From assembly GCF_001650715.1 (NCBI RefSeq), contig NZ_LWQT01000040.1, forward strand, positions 1 through 64,000: a DNA stretch of 64,000 bases, read 5' to 3'. The translations under genes were made by a program, and so were the position numbers. The notes beneath the pieces are model-generated. The model was not told the origin of the DNA. It searched no databases and worked only from the letters and a program-made list of their open reading frames with translations. How positions within the stretch are numbered: position 1 is the first letter of the stretch; the number at the start of each line of letters is the position of its first letter. Shown here in pieces: positions 16,952-26,052 of this stretch. Source of the DNA: Paramagnetospirillum marisnigri (GTDB lineage Bacteria; Pseudomonadota; Alphaproteobacteria; Rhodospirillales; Magnetospirillaceae).

Positions 16952-19411
16952 ATGACGAAACGGATCGGTGCCCCAGTGGTTCCCCTGCTGGGCGATGATG
17001 TGGAAAGCATCAAATACGCGTTGAGCAGCCATTTGCTCTACACGGTGGGCAAGGAGCCCGTCAACGCCACCGCGCGCGACTGGTTCATGGCCGCCGCCCA
17101 TACGGTGCGCGACCGGGTGACCGAGCACTGGATGCCCACCCTGAACCGCTATTACCAGGACGACCGCAAGCGGGTCTATTACCTGTCCATGGAGTTCCTG
17201 ATCGGCCGCACCCTGGTCAACAGCCTGATCAATCTTGGCATCTACGACAATGTGCGGACCGCCATCACCGAACTGGGGCAGGATTTCGACGAAGTCGCCG
17301 CCTGGGAGGTGGAAGCCGCCCTGGGCAATGGCGGCCTCGGCCGTCTCGCCGCCTGTCTTCTCGATTCCATGGCCACCATCGGCGTGGCCGGGTTCGGCTA
17401 TGGCATCCGCTACGACTACGGCATGTTCACCCAGCACGTGGAACACGGCTGGCAGGTGGAAAGTCCGGAAAACTGGCTGCGCTACGGCAATCCGTGGGAA
17501 TTCCCCCGCCCCGGCGTCATCTATCCCGTCCGCTTCGGCGGCAAGGTCATCCACTACCGCGACGCCCTGGGCCATGCCCGTTCGCAATGGGTCGACGCCG
17601 AAGAGGTCATGGCCATGGCCTTCGACGTGCCGGTGCCCGGCTACGGCGGCAAGGTGGTCAACAATCTGCGCCTGTGGTCGGCCAAGTCGACCCGCGAATT
17701 CGACCTGAAATACTTCAATGCCGGCAATTACATCGAGGCCGTGCGCGACAAGAACGAATCCGAGACCCTGTCCAAGGTTCTCTACCCCTCGGACATGACC
17801 GACCGGGGCAAGGAACTGCGCTTCAAGCAGGAGTATTTCTTCGTCGCCGCCTCGATCCAGGACATCCTGGGCCGTTTCCGCAAGAGCCATTCCGACTGGA
17901 GCCTGCTGCCCGACAAGGTGGCGATCCAGCTCAACGACACCCATCCCGCCCTGGTGGTGGCCGAGCTGATGCGGGTGCTGGTGGACGAACACCAGATCGA
18001 ATGGTCCAAGGCCGGGGACATCACCCGGCGCTGCTGCGCCTATACCAACCATACCCTGCTGCCCGAGGCGCTGGAGACCTGGCCGGTGGACCTGTTCCAG
18101 CGGGTGCTGCCCCGCCATCTGGAAATCGTCTACCAGATGAACCACGAATTCCTGCAAGGCGTGCGCTATCGCCATCCCGGCGATTCCGAACTGCTGCGCC
18201 GGGTGTCGCTGATCGCCGAGGAAGGCGGCCAACGGGTGCGCATGGCCCATCTGGCGGTGATCGGCAGCCACAAGGTCAATGGCGTCGCCGCCATCCATAC
18301 CGGGCTGATGAAAAGCACCATCTTTTCCGATTTCGAGCATCTGTCGCCCGGCAAGATCACCAACAAGACCAATGGCGTCACGCCCCGGCGCTGGCTGCTG
18401 GCGGCCAATCCCCGCCTGTCGCGGCTGATCACCGAGAAGATCGGCGATAGCTGGATCACCGATCTCGACCAGTTGCGCAAGCTGGAGAAGCTGGCCGACA
18501 ACAAGGCCTTCCGCAAGGCCTTCGCCGAGGTCAAGCGCGCCAACAAGGACTCCCTGGCCGCCATGATGTCCATGCGCCTGGGAGTGGATGTGGACGTGGA
18601 GTCCTTGTTCGACGTCCAGGTCAAGCGCATCCACGAATACAAGCGCCAGCTCCTCAACGTGCTGCACGTCGTGACCCGCTACAACCGTATCCGGACCAAT
18701 CCGCTGCTCAATCCGGTGCCGCGCACCGTCATCATCGGTGGCAAGGCGGCGCCGGGCTACCACATCGCCAAGCTGATCATCAAGCTGATCAACGACATCG
18801 CCGAGGTGGTCAACAACGACCCCCAGGTGGGCCGGACGCTGAAGGTGGTGTTCGTGCCCAACTACAACGTCTCGACCGCCGAACTGGTGATGCCCGCCGC
18901 CGACCTGTCGGAACAGATCTCCACCGCCGGAACCGAGGCCTCGGGCACCGGCAACATGAAGATGAGCATGAACGGGGCGCTGACCATCGGCACCTGGGAC
19001 GGTGCCAATGTGGAAATCTGCGAGGAGGTGGGCGAGGAAAACATGTTCCTGTTCGGCCTGACCGCCCAGGAAGTGGCGCGGCGCCGCATGGACGGGCACG
19101 ACGCCCAGGCGGCCGTCGCCGCCAATCCGGAGCTGGCCCATGCCCTGGACCTGATCGGCTCGGGCTTCTTCTCGCCCGACCAGCCCGACCGTCACCGCCA
19201 GTTGGTGGACATCCTGACCAGCGGCGGCGACCACTATCTGCTGACCGCCGACTATCCGCTGTACATGGCGGCACAGGACCGGGTCGACCAGACCTATCGC
19301 GACCCCGAGGATTGGACCCGCAAGGCCATCCTCAACGTGGCGCGCATGGGCAAGTTCTCCTCGGACCGCACCGTGGCCGAATACGCCCGCGAAATCTGGA
19401 ACGCGATCTAG
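16952..19411 (+). CDS. glgP: glycogen/maltodextrin phosphorylase
   Basis: GlgP releases glucose-1-phosphate from glycogen chain ends using pyridoxal phosphate. The 819-residue protein spans the whole GT35 family. LSMEFLIGRTL and ALGNGGLGRLAACLLDS lie in the N-terminal half. The PLP lysine is K670 in EASGTGNMKMSMNGAL, the family signature. It is the last gene of the glycogen operon. Its TAG stop is also the first three bases of the TAGAGT motif at the edge of an inverted-repeat element. Confidence 0.96.
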   Translation: MTKRIGAPVVPLLGDDVESIKYALSSHLLYTVGKEPVNATARDWFMAAAHTVRDRVTEHWMPTLNRYYQDDRKRVYYLSMEFLIGRTLVNSLINLGIYDNVRTAITELGQDFDEVAAWEVEAALGNGGLGRLAACLLDSMATIGVAGFGYGIRYDYGMFTQHVEHGWQVESPENWLRYGNPWEFPRPGVIYPVRFGGKVIHYRDALGHARSQWVDAEEVMAMAFDVPVPGYGGKVVNNLRLWSAKSTREFDLKYFNAGNYIEAVRDKNESETLSKVLYPSDMTDRGKELRFKQEYFFVAASIQDILGRFRKSHSDWSLLPDKVAIQLNDTHPALVVAELMRVLVDEHQIEWSKAGDITRRCCAYTNHTLLPEALETWPVDLFQRVLPRHLEIVYQMNHEFLQGVRYRHPGDSELLRRVSLIAEEGGQRVRMAHLAVIGSHKVNGVAAIHTGLMKSTIFSDFEHLSPGKITNKTNGVTPRRWLLAANPRLSRLITEKIGDSWITDLDQLRKLEKLADNKAFRKAFAEVKRANKDSLAAMMSMRLGVDVDVESLFDVQVKRIHEYKRQLLNVLHVVTRYNRIRTNPLLNPVPRTVIIGGKAAPGYHIAKLIIKLINDIAEVVNNDPQVGRTLKVVFVPNYNVSTAELVMPAADLSEQISTAGTEASGTGNMKMSMNGALTIGTWDGANVEICEEVGEENMFLFGLTAQEVARRRMDGHDAQAAVAANPELAHALDLIGSGFFSPDQPDRHRQLVDILTSGGDHYLLTADYPLYMAAQDRVDQTYRDPEDWTRKAILNVARMGKFSSDRTVAEYAREIWNAI

Positions 19412-19415
19412 AGTT

Positions 19416-19732
19416 TGTCCGGTTTAATTTTTCCTCGTCCGGCCGAAAGCCTGAATACGTCTGCGTTTCAGCGCCTCGGCGCCGCCAGGGGACACGAAAA
19501 AATGATTGACCACCAAGATACCAAGAACACCAAGAGACCGACGCGGTTTTCCATTCACCGTCTTGCCCGGACTTGATCCGGGCATCCACGCCTATCCGCC
19601 GAACTCATTGCTTTTCAAGGCTCTCAGCCGGGGCCGCGTGGATCACCGGGACGCAGCCCGGTGATGACGACTGAAAAGGAAGCCCCTTGGTGGTGCCTCA
19701 TCTGATCCGTCAGCCAGAAATTAAACCGGACA
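19416..19732. repeat. 317-base element bounded by perfect 15-bp inverted repeats
   Basis: TGTCCGGTTTAATTT at 19416-19430 is exactly matched in reverse by AAATTAAACCGGACA at 19718-19732. Inside are two hairpins: TGCCCGGA with TCCGGGCA (19564-19584), and ATCACCGGG with CCCGGTGAT (19642-19665). There is also a short ACCAAG-type direct repeat near 19508-19534. No open frame of note is present, so it looks like a MITE-like or REP-composite sequence that may also terminate glgP transcription. A related element is at 48859-48996. Confidence 0.7.
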
Positions 19733-19774
19733 GCCGTGGGCGTGACCCGGCCATCCATGCCCCCCCCCGGATCA

Positions 19775-19795
19775 CCCCCGGACTTGATCCGGGGG
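19775..19795. repeat. REP-type palindrome
   Basis: CCCCCGGA and TCCGGGGG flank a CTTGA loop, the same loop as in the hairpin at 19564-19584. The rest of 19733-19848, between the inverted-repeat element and the next gene, holds nothing I can identify. The hairpin could end transcripts of the minus-strand gene at 19849. Confidence 0.5.
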
Positions 19796-19848
19796 CCAGG
19801 GGTGACGACAGGGAATACCGTTCCACCAACCCCTGACAGACTTCACAT

Positions 19849-20319
19849 CTAGTTGCAGACCTTGTAGTCCTCGATGACTTCGTTGTGGATGGTCTTGGAC
19901 TGGACAGTGAAGGCGGCGTAGCCACGCTTGTCCAGTTCCTGCAGTAGTTCGTCGATATTCTCGCACAGGCCGGTGGTGCGCGGCATGTGGCGGGCATAGG
20001 TCACCAGTCGGCCATCGGCATGGTTCATCTTGAACTGCCAGTCGTCGGGAAATTCGCGTTGCCAGGCCTTGATGCGCTTGCCGTTGGCCGCCTTGAACTT
20101 GGTGCCCTGGGCGGCCTCGAACTTTTGCCACATGGCATTGGCGCCCTTGATGTAGTCGCCGTCGCAGCGCTTGGCCGCTTCGCGCATATAGATGCCGTGG
20201 CGAATTTCCCGCTCGGCGCTGACTTCGGTGGTGGAAAAGCAACGCTTGGGCTTGGCCGCCTCGGCCCCCAGGGGCGACAGCAGGGCGGCTAGGCCGAGGA
20301 TGGCGGCGAGGCGGCGCAT
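19849..20319 (-). CDS. exported hypothetical protein
   Basis: This 156-residue protein has a clear Sec signal peptide (MRRLAAILGLAALLSPLGAEAA), cleaved near residue 22, and a mature part with four cysteines: C27, C52, one in GLCENIDELLQEL and the penultimate residue in YKVCN. Two disulfides in the periplasm are plausible. I do not recognise the family. Its start overlaps the end of msrQ by 31 bases on the same strand, so it is likely the third gene of the msrP-msrQ unit. A link to periplasmic oxidative damage is suggested only by that position. Confidence 0.7.
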   Translation of the reverse strand: MRRLAAILGLAALLSPLGAEAAKPKRCFSTTEVSAEREIRHGIYMREAAKRCDGDYIKGANAMWQKFEAAQGTKFKAANGKRIKAWQREFPDDWQFKMNHADGRLVTYARHMPRTTGLCENIDELLQELDKRGYAAFTVQSKTIHNEVIEDYKVCN

Positions 20320-20984
20320 GGAGACTCCTGACGGCGGGACGCGGTGCGGGCATTATGCCATGCCACCAGCCGCCAGCCCAGCAGCACCGCCAGGATGGCG
20401 GCGTGGATCATGGGCTGGGTCAGGTCCTTCTTCACCATCATCCAGTGATGGGCCACCCCCAGCGGACCGATGACATAGACCAGCCGGTGCAGCGCCCGCC
20501 AGCGCCGCCCGCCCAGGCGCCGGAGCATGGTGTCGGTGGAGGTGACGGCCAGCGGCAGCAGCAACAGCACGGCCAGCATGCCGATGGTGATGTATTTGCG
20601 CTTGATGATCTCGCGGCCAATGGCCGACCAGTCGAAGAACTGGTCGAGGCCCACATAGGACAGCAGGTGCAGCACCACGTAGAAGAAGGCGAACAGCCCC
20701 AGCATGCGCCGCAGCCGCCCCAGCCACGACCATCCCGTCAGGCGCCGCAGTGGCGTCACGCCCAAGGCGATCAGCAGGAAACGCAGTGCCCAGTCGCCCA
20801 ACTCGCGGATGGTCGCCTCGATGGGATTGGCGCCCAGCAGGCCGGAATAGCCTTTCCACCCCAGCCAGGCCAGCGGCAGCAGGCAGAGCGCGAAGACCAG
20901 CGGCTTGATGAAACGCCCCCCTCCCGACCTCCCCCCATGCGCGGCACGGGGGGAGGAGAGGGTGGATGCTGCTCCACCCGTCAT
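20289..20984 (-). CDS. msrQ: MsrQ, haem b membrane subunit of periplasmic methionine sulfoxide reductase
   Basis: MsrQ passes electrons from the quinone pool to MsrP. The 231-residue protein has about six membrane segments and the family histidines in VVLHLLSYVG, ALHRLVYVIG and GVAHHWMMVKK. ATG 20984 overlaps the msrP stop as ATGA, supporting coupled translation. The N-terminal 25 residues ([18 protein letters not shown] and following) are unusual. They precede the usual beginning near RFIKPLVFALCLLP and are encoded by a GC-rich palindrome, so an insertion may have lengthened the N-terminus. Confidence 0.92.
   Translation of the reverse strand: MTGGAASTLSSPRAAHGGRSGGGRFIKPLVFALCLLPLAWLGWKGYSGLLGANPIEATIRELGDWALRFLLIALGVTPLRRLTGWSWLGRLRRMLGLFAFFYVVLHLLSYVGLDQFFDWSAIGREIIKRKYITIGMLAVLLLLPLAVTSTDTMLRRLGGRRWRALHRLVYVIGPLGVAHHWMMVKKDLTQPMIHAAILAVLLGWRLVAWHNARTASRRQESPCAASPPSSA
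20928..20956. repeat. palindrome inside the 5' end of msrQ
   Basis: CCTCCCCCC (20928-20936) and GGGGGGAGG (20948-20956) form a perfect 9-bp stem with an 11-base loop, extended outward by CCCTC and GAGGG with mismatches. It encodes part of the non-conserved N-terminal extension of MsrQ. Confidence 0.6.
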
Positions 20985-21910
20985 CAGAAATTCACCGCCA
21001 GATCCATGCCGGAATACAGCGACGCCACCTGTTCGCCATAGCCGTTGAAGGGCAAGGTATCGCGCTTCAGGAACTCGCCGATGCGCCGTTCCTTGGCCTG
21101 GCTCCAACGGGGGTGGTCGACCTTGGGATTGACGTTGGCATAGAAGCCGTATTCGCGCGGCGCCGACTTCATCCAACTGGTCCGCGCCGGGGTCTCGGTG
21201 AAACGGATGGAGACGATGGACTTGATGCCCTTGAAGCCGTATTTCCACGGCACCACCAGACGCAGCGGCGCGCCGTTCTGAGGCAGCAGGGTCTCGCCAT
21301 ACAGCCCCACCGCCAGCAGGGTCAGGGGATGCATGGCCTCGTCGATCCTGAGGCCCTCCACATAGGGCCAGTCCAGCAGCCGGGTGCGCTGGCCGGGAAA
21401 GATCTCGGCATCCACCAGGGTGGTGAATTCCACGAACTTGGCCTTCGAAGAGGGTTCGAAGCGCTTCAGCACCTCGGCCAGCGGCACCCCCACCCAGGGG
21501 ATCACCATGGACCAGGCCTCGACGCAGCGCATGCGATAGGTGCGTTCCTCCAGCCGGTGGGGCTTGATCAGGTCCTCCAGGCCCAGCGTGCCGGGCTTGG
21601 CGCATTCACCCGACACCGCCACCGTCCAGGGCTTGGGCTTGAAATAGCTGGGGGCCAGTTGGGCGGGATCGCCTTTGTCGGGGCCGAATTCGTAGAAATT
21701 GTTGTAGGTGGTGACATCCTTGCGCGGCGTCAAAGCCTCGTCGAGGGTGAACGGCCCCTTGGCCGCCGTCAGCGGCGCCGCCTCGGCCCTGCCGCCGCCC
21801 AGCGCCAGCGCCCCCGCCGCCCCCCAGGCCAGGAAGCGGCGGCGATCCAGCCACAGCGCCTTGTCGGTCACCTCGGACTCGCGAATATCGCTCCCGTGCC
21901 TGATCAGCAT
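20984..21910 (-). CDS. msrP: MsrP, periplasmic molybdopterin methionine sulfoxide reductase
   Basis: MsrP repairs oxidised methionine in periplasmic proteins using a molybdenum cofactor. This 308-residue protein has a twin-arginine signal ([19 protein letters not shown], about residues 22-40) for export of the folded enzyme. The cysteine in [20 protein letters not shown] is the expected molybdenum ligand. Family blocks such as [27 protein letters not shown] are intact. ATG 21910 gives the usual length. It is the first gene of the msrP-msrQ-hypothetical unit. Confidence 0.95.
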   Translation of the reverse strand: MLIRHGSDIRESEVTDKALWLDRRRFLAWGAAGALALGGGRAEAAPLTAAKGPFTLDEALTPRKDVTTYNNFYEFGPDKGDPAQLAPSYFKPKPWTVAVSGECAKPGTLGLEDLIKPHRLEERTYRMRCVEAWSMVIPWVGVPLAEVLKRFEPSSKAKFVEFTTLVDAEIFPGQRTRLLDWPYVEGLRIDEAMHPLTLLAVGLYGETLLPQNGAPLRLVVPWKYGFKGIKSIVSIRFTETPARTSWMKSAPREYGFYANVNPKVDHPRWSQAKERRIGEFLKRDTLPFNGYGEQVASLYSGMDLAVNF

Positions 21911-21971
21911 GTCCTATCTCCCGTCCTGGCCCTGCGCCACTACATGGTGACTCGGGACGAAAAGATCAAAG

Positions 21972-23036
21972 TCAGCCCCCGCACATGGACTTGACCGCGC
22001 TCCATTCGCCCTCGCTCATGGATGGCGCCGCCGAGCGTGGCAGCGGCGCCGCCTCGACGGCGGCGGCGCGCACGGCGGAATCGGGATGAGTGCCGATCCA
22101 GGCCACCAGGCTGCCGCTGCCGCCCTCCTGCCGGTCGAGGCGGCGGAAGAAGGCCGCCAACCCGGCATGGCCGATCCCGGCACGGGTCAGCAGCGCCACG
22201 GCACCGCGATCGGCGGCGGCCTCGTCGTCGCGGCTGTAGGCGGCCGCCATCAGGGCGCTGGCGGCCGAGGCCACCAGCCCTGAGGCGTCGCCGGTCACCA
22301 GCGTGACCAGGATACCAACCCCGACACCGCGCATCACCGCCACGGTGGGATGACGTTCCCCCACATGGGTCAATTCGTGCGCCAGCACTCCGGCCAGTTC
22401 GTCGGGATGCTCCATGTCAACCATCAGGCCACGAAACACCACGATCTCGGCACCGGGCAGGGCCAGGGCATTGACCACCGGCGAGTCCACTACCCGCAAC
22501 GTCACCCGGTGATAGTCAGGCGGCAGCCCCTGGGCCAGCCGCGCGGTCAGGCGCTCCATGGCCGCCAGTCCGGCGCCGTCGCGGCAGACCCGGAAGCGGC
22601 TCTCGAAGCCCTGGGCCATGCTGCGGCCCCAGGCCCGTTCAGTCTCCACCGGCACGAACGCCACCAGATACCGCGACAGGCCCGGCAGGGCCTGGGCCAG
22701 CGCCAGCAACACCAGGGCTCCCAGCGCCAACCCAACCACCATGCGGAGGGTGCCGTGGGACCGGCGGCGCGGCAGCGTCGGCGGCAGGACCCAGTCGGCG
22801 AAACCGGCGTCTTCCAGGGTCAGGCGAGCGGCGGGCTCGGCGACGCAGCGCAGGCGAACCTCGGCACCGGGCGCCGCCTCCCGTTCCACATCGCCCAGCC
22901 GCCACACCGCCACCAGGAATCCGTCCTCGCCCCGGATGCCCAAGCCCTCGGGCACCGCAGAGACCCGGACCCGGCGACTGGCGGCATTGCGGCCATCGTT
23001 GAAGCGACCGGGACTGGAGCGCTCGGGACCGTCCAT
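21972..23036 (-). CDS. M48-family membrane zinc metalloprotease
   Basis: This 354-residue protein has an N-terminal cytoplasmic beta-rich region and one hydrophobic segment (about residues 98-120). The M48 peptidase domain has HELTH as the HEXXH zinc motif near residue 222, and the third ligand is probably Glu in DDEAAADRGA. The architecture resembles Zn-dependent proteases with an N-terminal domain that often follow DUF898 genes. ATG 23036 overlaps the DUF898 stop as ATGA. Its substrate is unknown; membrane-protein quality control is the family theme. Confidence 0.88.
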   Translation of the reverse strand: MDGPERSSPGRFNDGRNAASRRVRVSAVPEGLGIRGEDGFLVAVWRLGDVEREAAPGAEVRLRCVAEPAARLTLEDAGFADWVLPPTLPRRRSHGTLRMVVGLALGALVLLALAQALPGLSRYLVAFVPVETERAWGRSMAQGFESRFRVCRDGAGLAAMERLTARLAQGLPPDYHRVTLRVVDSPVVNALALPGAEIVVFRGLMVDMEHPDELAGVLAHELTHVGERHPTVAVMRGVGVGILVTLVTGDASGLVASAASALMAAAYSRDDEAAADRGAVALLTRAGIGHAGLAAFFRRLDRQEGGSGSLVAWIGTHPDSAVRAAAVEAAPLPRSAAPSMSEGEWSAVKSMCGG

Positions 23037-24103
23037 CAGAACTCGCCGACCCCGTCCAGCACCGAGACCACGCCCTCGCCCATGCCGGGACCGCTGTCCT
23101 GGCCCTGGTGGACGGCGGCGAAGTCGGGCACGCCCTCGACACTCAGCACGGCGCAGCCGAAGCGGAAGATCCGCAACGCCGCCCAGGGTCGCAGCACCCC
23201 CATGCTCATGGCCGAGATCAGGGCATTGCCAATGGCCAGGCGCACCATGGCCCAATAGCCGATCTCGGCCTTGAAGCGGCAACCGTCGAAGCCGGTTCCC
23301 GCCGCCAGGGCCACCATGACTCCCTGGCGGTACCAGGCCAGCGGCAGGCCGACCATCACCACGGCCAGCGGCAGACACAGGATGATCAGGCCGCCGATGA
23401 GGGGGGCCGCCTCTTCCTCGTCCATTCCCTGGGCCGCGATCCCGGCGATCCCAAGGCTGAGACCGCCCAACAACAGCAGCGCCGAGACCCAGACCAGGGC
23501 ATAGCGGCCATACAGATTTCCCGCCCTGGCGTCGCAGGTGAAGGCGCGGTCGCCGAAGGTGGTGTTGGCCATGCGATAGCGGGCCAGCCACATCTCGCCC
23601 CAGGGCGCCGCCCAACCGAGGGAAAGCGGGATCAGCACCCAGACCAGCAGCGAGCGCGCCGCATAGGCCCAGGCCGAGCCGGTCTGGCCACCCCGGATGC
23701 CCCGCCACAGGGTGCGGCAGAGCTGATAGCGCCGCGCCCGGTAGCTTCCCGCCGCGATCAGCAGGGCCGCCAGAAGGTAAAGCACCAGGATCAGGAAACC
23801 TCCCAGGGGATTTTCCGCCTCGATCAGGGTCTGGGCCCAGATGAACCCGGCCACCAACGGCAGGTAGACCAGCACCAGGGCCAGCAGGAAGCCCTTGAAC
23901 AGCTCTGCGCCGGTGCCGACATATTCCAGCGGATCACCCCAGGCGGTGGTCTTTCCCCACAGGGCGCGGCGCACCAGTGTGCGGCCCCAGAAGCGCCAGA
24001 TGGACAGGGTGACGACGCTGAGCGCCAGATTCTTGAGCGCCAGGGCGCAGATATCGCCGGAAAATCCCAGATGGCGAAACGGACGGATGGCTGGGCTGGT
24101 CAC
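23036..24103 (-). CDS. DUF898 (YjgN-like) polytopic membrane protein
   Basis: This 355-residue integral membrane protein has about six hydrophobic segments. It carries DUF898 motifs near the N-terminus (LALKNLALSVVTLSIWRFWGRT) and the pattern RYRMANTTFGDRAF. The family function is not known. It is the first gene of a two-gene unit with the M48 protease, a recurring pair in Proteobacteria, which suggests a shared envelope role. Confidence 0.88.
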   Translation of the reverse strand: MTSPAIRPFRHLGFSGDICALALKNLALSVVTLSIWRFWGRTLVRRALWGKTTAWGDPLEYVGTGAELFKGFLLALVLVYLPLVAGFIWAQTLIEAENPLGGFLILVLYLLAALLIAAGSYRARRYQLCRTLWRGIRGGQTGSAWAYAARSLLVWVLIPLSLGWAAPWGEMWLARYRMANTTFGDRAFTCDARAGNLYGRYALVWVSALLLLGGLSLGIAGIAAQGMDEEEAAPLIGGLIILCLPLAVVMVGLPLAWYRQGVMVALAAGTGFDGCRFKAEIGYWAMVRLAIGNALISAMSMGVLRPWAALRIFRFGCAVLSVEGVPDFAAVHQGQDSGPGMGEGVVSVLDGVGEF

Positions 24104-24212
24104 TCTTGGCGTCCCCTCGTATTCAACTGATCAGGGATCGATAGTAGCAGGATGATAATGCCCCCGCACGCTGGTAAACTTTATCCCCCGCCATAGTCCC
24201 AAGGAGGCCTCC

Positions 24213-25208
24213 ATGAGCGATTTTCCCGCCCTGATGCTGGACGAGGACGCGGGCAAGGTCCGCGCCTCCATCCGTCGCCTGTCCGAAGCCGACCTGCCCG
24301 CGGGCGATGTGCTGGTCCGCATCGACTATTCCACCCTGAACTACAAGGACGGGCTGATCCTCAACGGGCTCGGCCGTCTGGTCCGGACCTATCCCCATGT
24401 GCCGGGCATCGACTTTGCCGGAACGGTGGAAGCCTCGGACTCGGCCGCCTACAAGCCCGGCGACAAGGTGCTGCTGACCGGCTGGCGGGTGGGCGAGACC
24501 CATTGGGGCGGCTTCGCGGCCAAGGCGCGGGTCAAGGCGGACTGGCTGGTGCCCCTGCCCGAGGGACTGACCGCGCGGCGGGCCATGGCCATCGGCACCG
24601 CCGGTTTCACCGCCATGCTGGCGATCAATGCCCTGGAAGACCACGGCTTGCGCCCGGCCAATGGCGGCGACGTGCTGGTGACCGGCGCGGCGGGCGGATT
24701 GGGCAGCATCGCCGTGGTGCTGCTCTCCAAGCTGGGCTACGCCGTCGCGGCCTCCACCGGGCGGGCCAGCCAGCATGACTATCTGCGCGGGCTCGGCGCC
24801 ACCTCGCTGATCGACCGGGCCGAGATCGGCGTGGCTCCCCCCAAGCCTCTGCTGTCGGAACGCTGGTCCGGCGTGGTCGACAGTGTCGGCGGCACCACCC
24901 TGGCGAACTGTGTCGCCTCGCTGCGCATGCGGGCGGCGGTGGCGTCCTGCGGCAATGCGGGCGGAGTGGAGTTCTCCGGCACCGTCCTGCCCTTCCTGCT
25001 GCGCGGCGCCTCGATCCTGGGCATCGATTCGGTGATGTGCCCCCTGCCCCGCCGCCTGGAAGCCTGGAAGCGCCTGACCGAGTTGATCCCCGGCGAGTTG
25101 CTGGATTCGCTGACCGAGGAAGCCCGGCTGTCCGACCTGCCCGAACTGGGCGGCAAGATTCTCAAGGGCGAGATTCGTGGCCGTGTCGTGGTGGACGTGA
25201 ACCGATAG
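24213..25208 (+). CDS. acuI: zinc-free alcohol-dehydrogenase-family reductase, AcuI/YhdH type
   Basis: This 331-residue cytoplasmic MDR enzyme resembles AcuI (acrylyl-CoA reductase, NADPH). DYSTLNYKDGLILNG and PHVPGIDFAGTV at the N-terminus and VTGAAGGLGSIAVVLL in the Rossmann domain are family signatures. Zinc-binding cysteines of classical alcohol dehydrogenases are absent, as expected. ATG 24213 follows AAGGAGG at ideal spacing. The 3' end overlaps the convergent symporter gene by 47 bases. A role in detoxifying acryloyl-CoA is known for the family; the substrate here is inferred. Confidence 0.87.
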   Translation: MSDFPALMLDEDAGKVRASIRRLSEADLPAGDVLVRIDYSTLNYKDGLILNGLGRLVRTYPHVPGIDFAGTVEASDSAAYKPGDKVLLTGWRVGETHWGGFAAKARVKADWLVPLPEGLTARRAMAIGTAGFTAMLAINALEDHGLRPANGGDVLVTGAAGGLGSIAVVLLSKLGYAVAASTGRASQHDYLRGLGATSLIDRAEIGVAPPKPLLSERWSGVVDSVGGTTLANCVASLRMRAAVASCGNAGGVEFSGTVLPFLLRGASILGIDSVMCPLPRRLEAWKRLTELIPGELLDSLTEEARLSDLPELGGKILKGEIRGRVVVDVNR

Positions 25209-26052
25209 ACCGCCGCTTCACCGCCCAGATGAAGGCCACCGCCGTCAGGTTCATCACGAAGGCATAGACGATGCTGGGCACCATCATGGCGTGGTTGCCC
25301 AGCAGCGTCACCGCCACGAAGATGCCCAGCGCGCTGTTCTGCAGGCCGTTTTCCATCACCACGGCGATGCGGTCGGCCATATCCAGGCGCAGCAGGCTGC
25401 CCAGCCCCCAGGCGCCGCCCATGGCCAGCAGGTTGAGGACCAGGGCGGCGGGCACCACGTCGCCCATATGGTCCACCAGGCTTTGGCGCTGGCTGATGAA
25501 GGCGCCCACCACGATCAGGGCGAACAGCAAACTCGCCACCGGACGCGCCACCCGGCCCAGCCGCTCGGCGGCGCGCGGCCACAGGCGCTGGATGCCGAGA
25601 CCCAGCAGCAGCGGCACCGTATCCACCAGAAAAATGCCCAGCGTCATGCGCCCCACCGGTATCTCCACCGCCTGCTGATATCCGGCGAAGGCGGCCAGTC
25701 CCAGATTGACCAGGGCGGGCACGCTCAGGGTCGCGGCCAGGCTGGTCAGGGCGGTGACCGTGGCGGCGAGCGCGATGCGCCCGCCCGCCATATGGGTGAG
25801 CAGGGCCGAGGTCACTCCCGCCGGACAGGCGGCCAGCAGGATCATGCCCACGGCGAAATCCGCCGATGGCCGCCAGACCGTCACCACCGCCAGACCGGCC
25901 AGCGGCACCAGCAGCAACTTGGCCGCCAGCCCCGCCGCCAGGGCCTGGGGCCGGGCGGCGATGCGGCGGAAATCGCCGGGATCCATGGTCAGGCCCATGG
26001 CGAACATGATGAAGGCCAGGGCGGCGGGAAGTGCCGCCTGGGTGATGATCAC
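25162..26052 (-). CDS. bile acid:sodium symporter (BASS) family transporter
   Basis: This 296-residue protein has nine to ten membrane segments with BASS features: ALAFIMFAMGLTMDPGDF at the N-terminus, ILLAACPAGVTSALLTHMAGG, and ENGLQNSALGIFVAV. Substrates in the family range from bile acids to pantoate and pyruvate, so the cargo cannot be named. The start is GTG at 26052, inside a GTGA overlap with the menA stop, so it is the last gene of the nos-ubiE-menA chain. Its 3' end overlaps acuI on the other strand by 47 bases. Confidence 0.85.
   Translation of the reverse strand: MIITQAALPAALAFIMFAMGLTMDPGDFRRIAARPQALAAGLAAKLLLVPLAGLAVVTVWRPSADFAVGMILLAACPAGVTSALLTHMAGGRIALAATVTALTSLAATLSVPALVNLGLAAFAGYQQAVEIPVGRMTLGIFLVDTVPLLLGLGIQRLWPRAAERLGRVARPVASLLFALIVVGAFISQRQSLVDHMGDVVPAALVLNLLAMGGAWGLGSLLRLDMADRIAVVMENGLQNSALGIFVAVTLLGNHAMMVPSIVYAFVMNLTAVAFIWAVKRRSIGSRPPRHGHESRP

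Noticed and set aside
16763-19234. An 823-codon open frame on the minus strand
   Set aside because: It is antisense to glgP, with composition typical of shadow frames.
19508-19534. ACCAAG-type repeats as a CRISPR array
   Set aside because: The units are only about 9 bases, adjacent and without spacers, and no cas genes are present.
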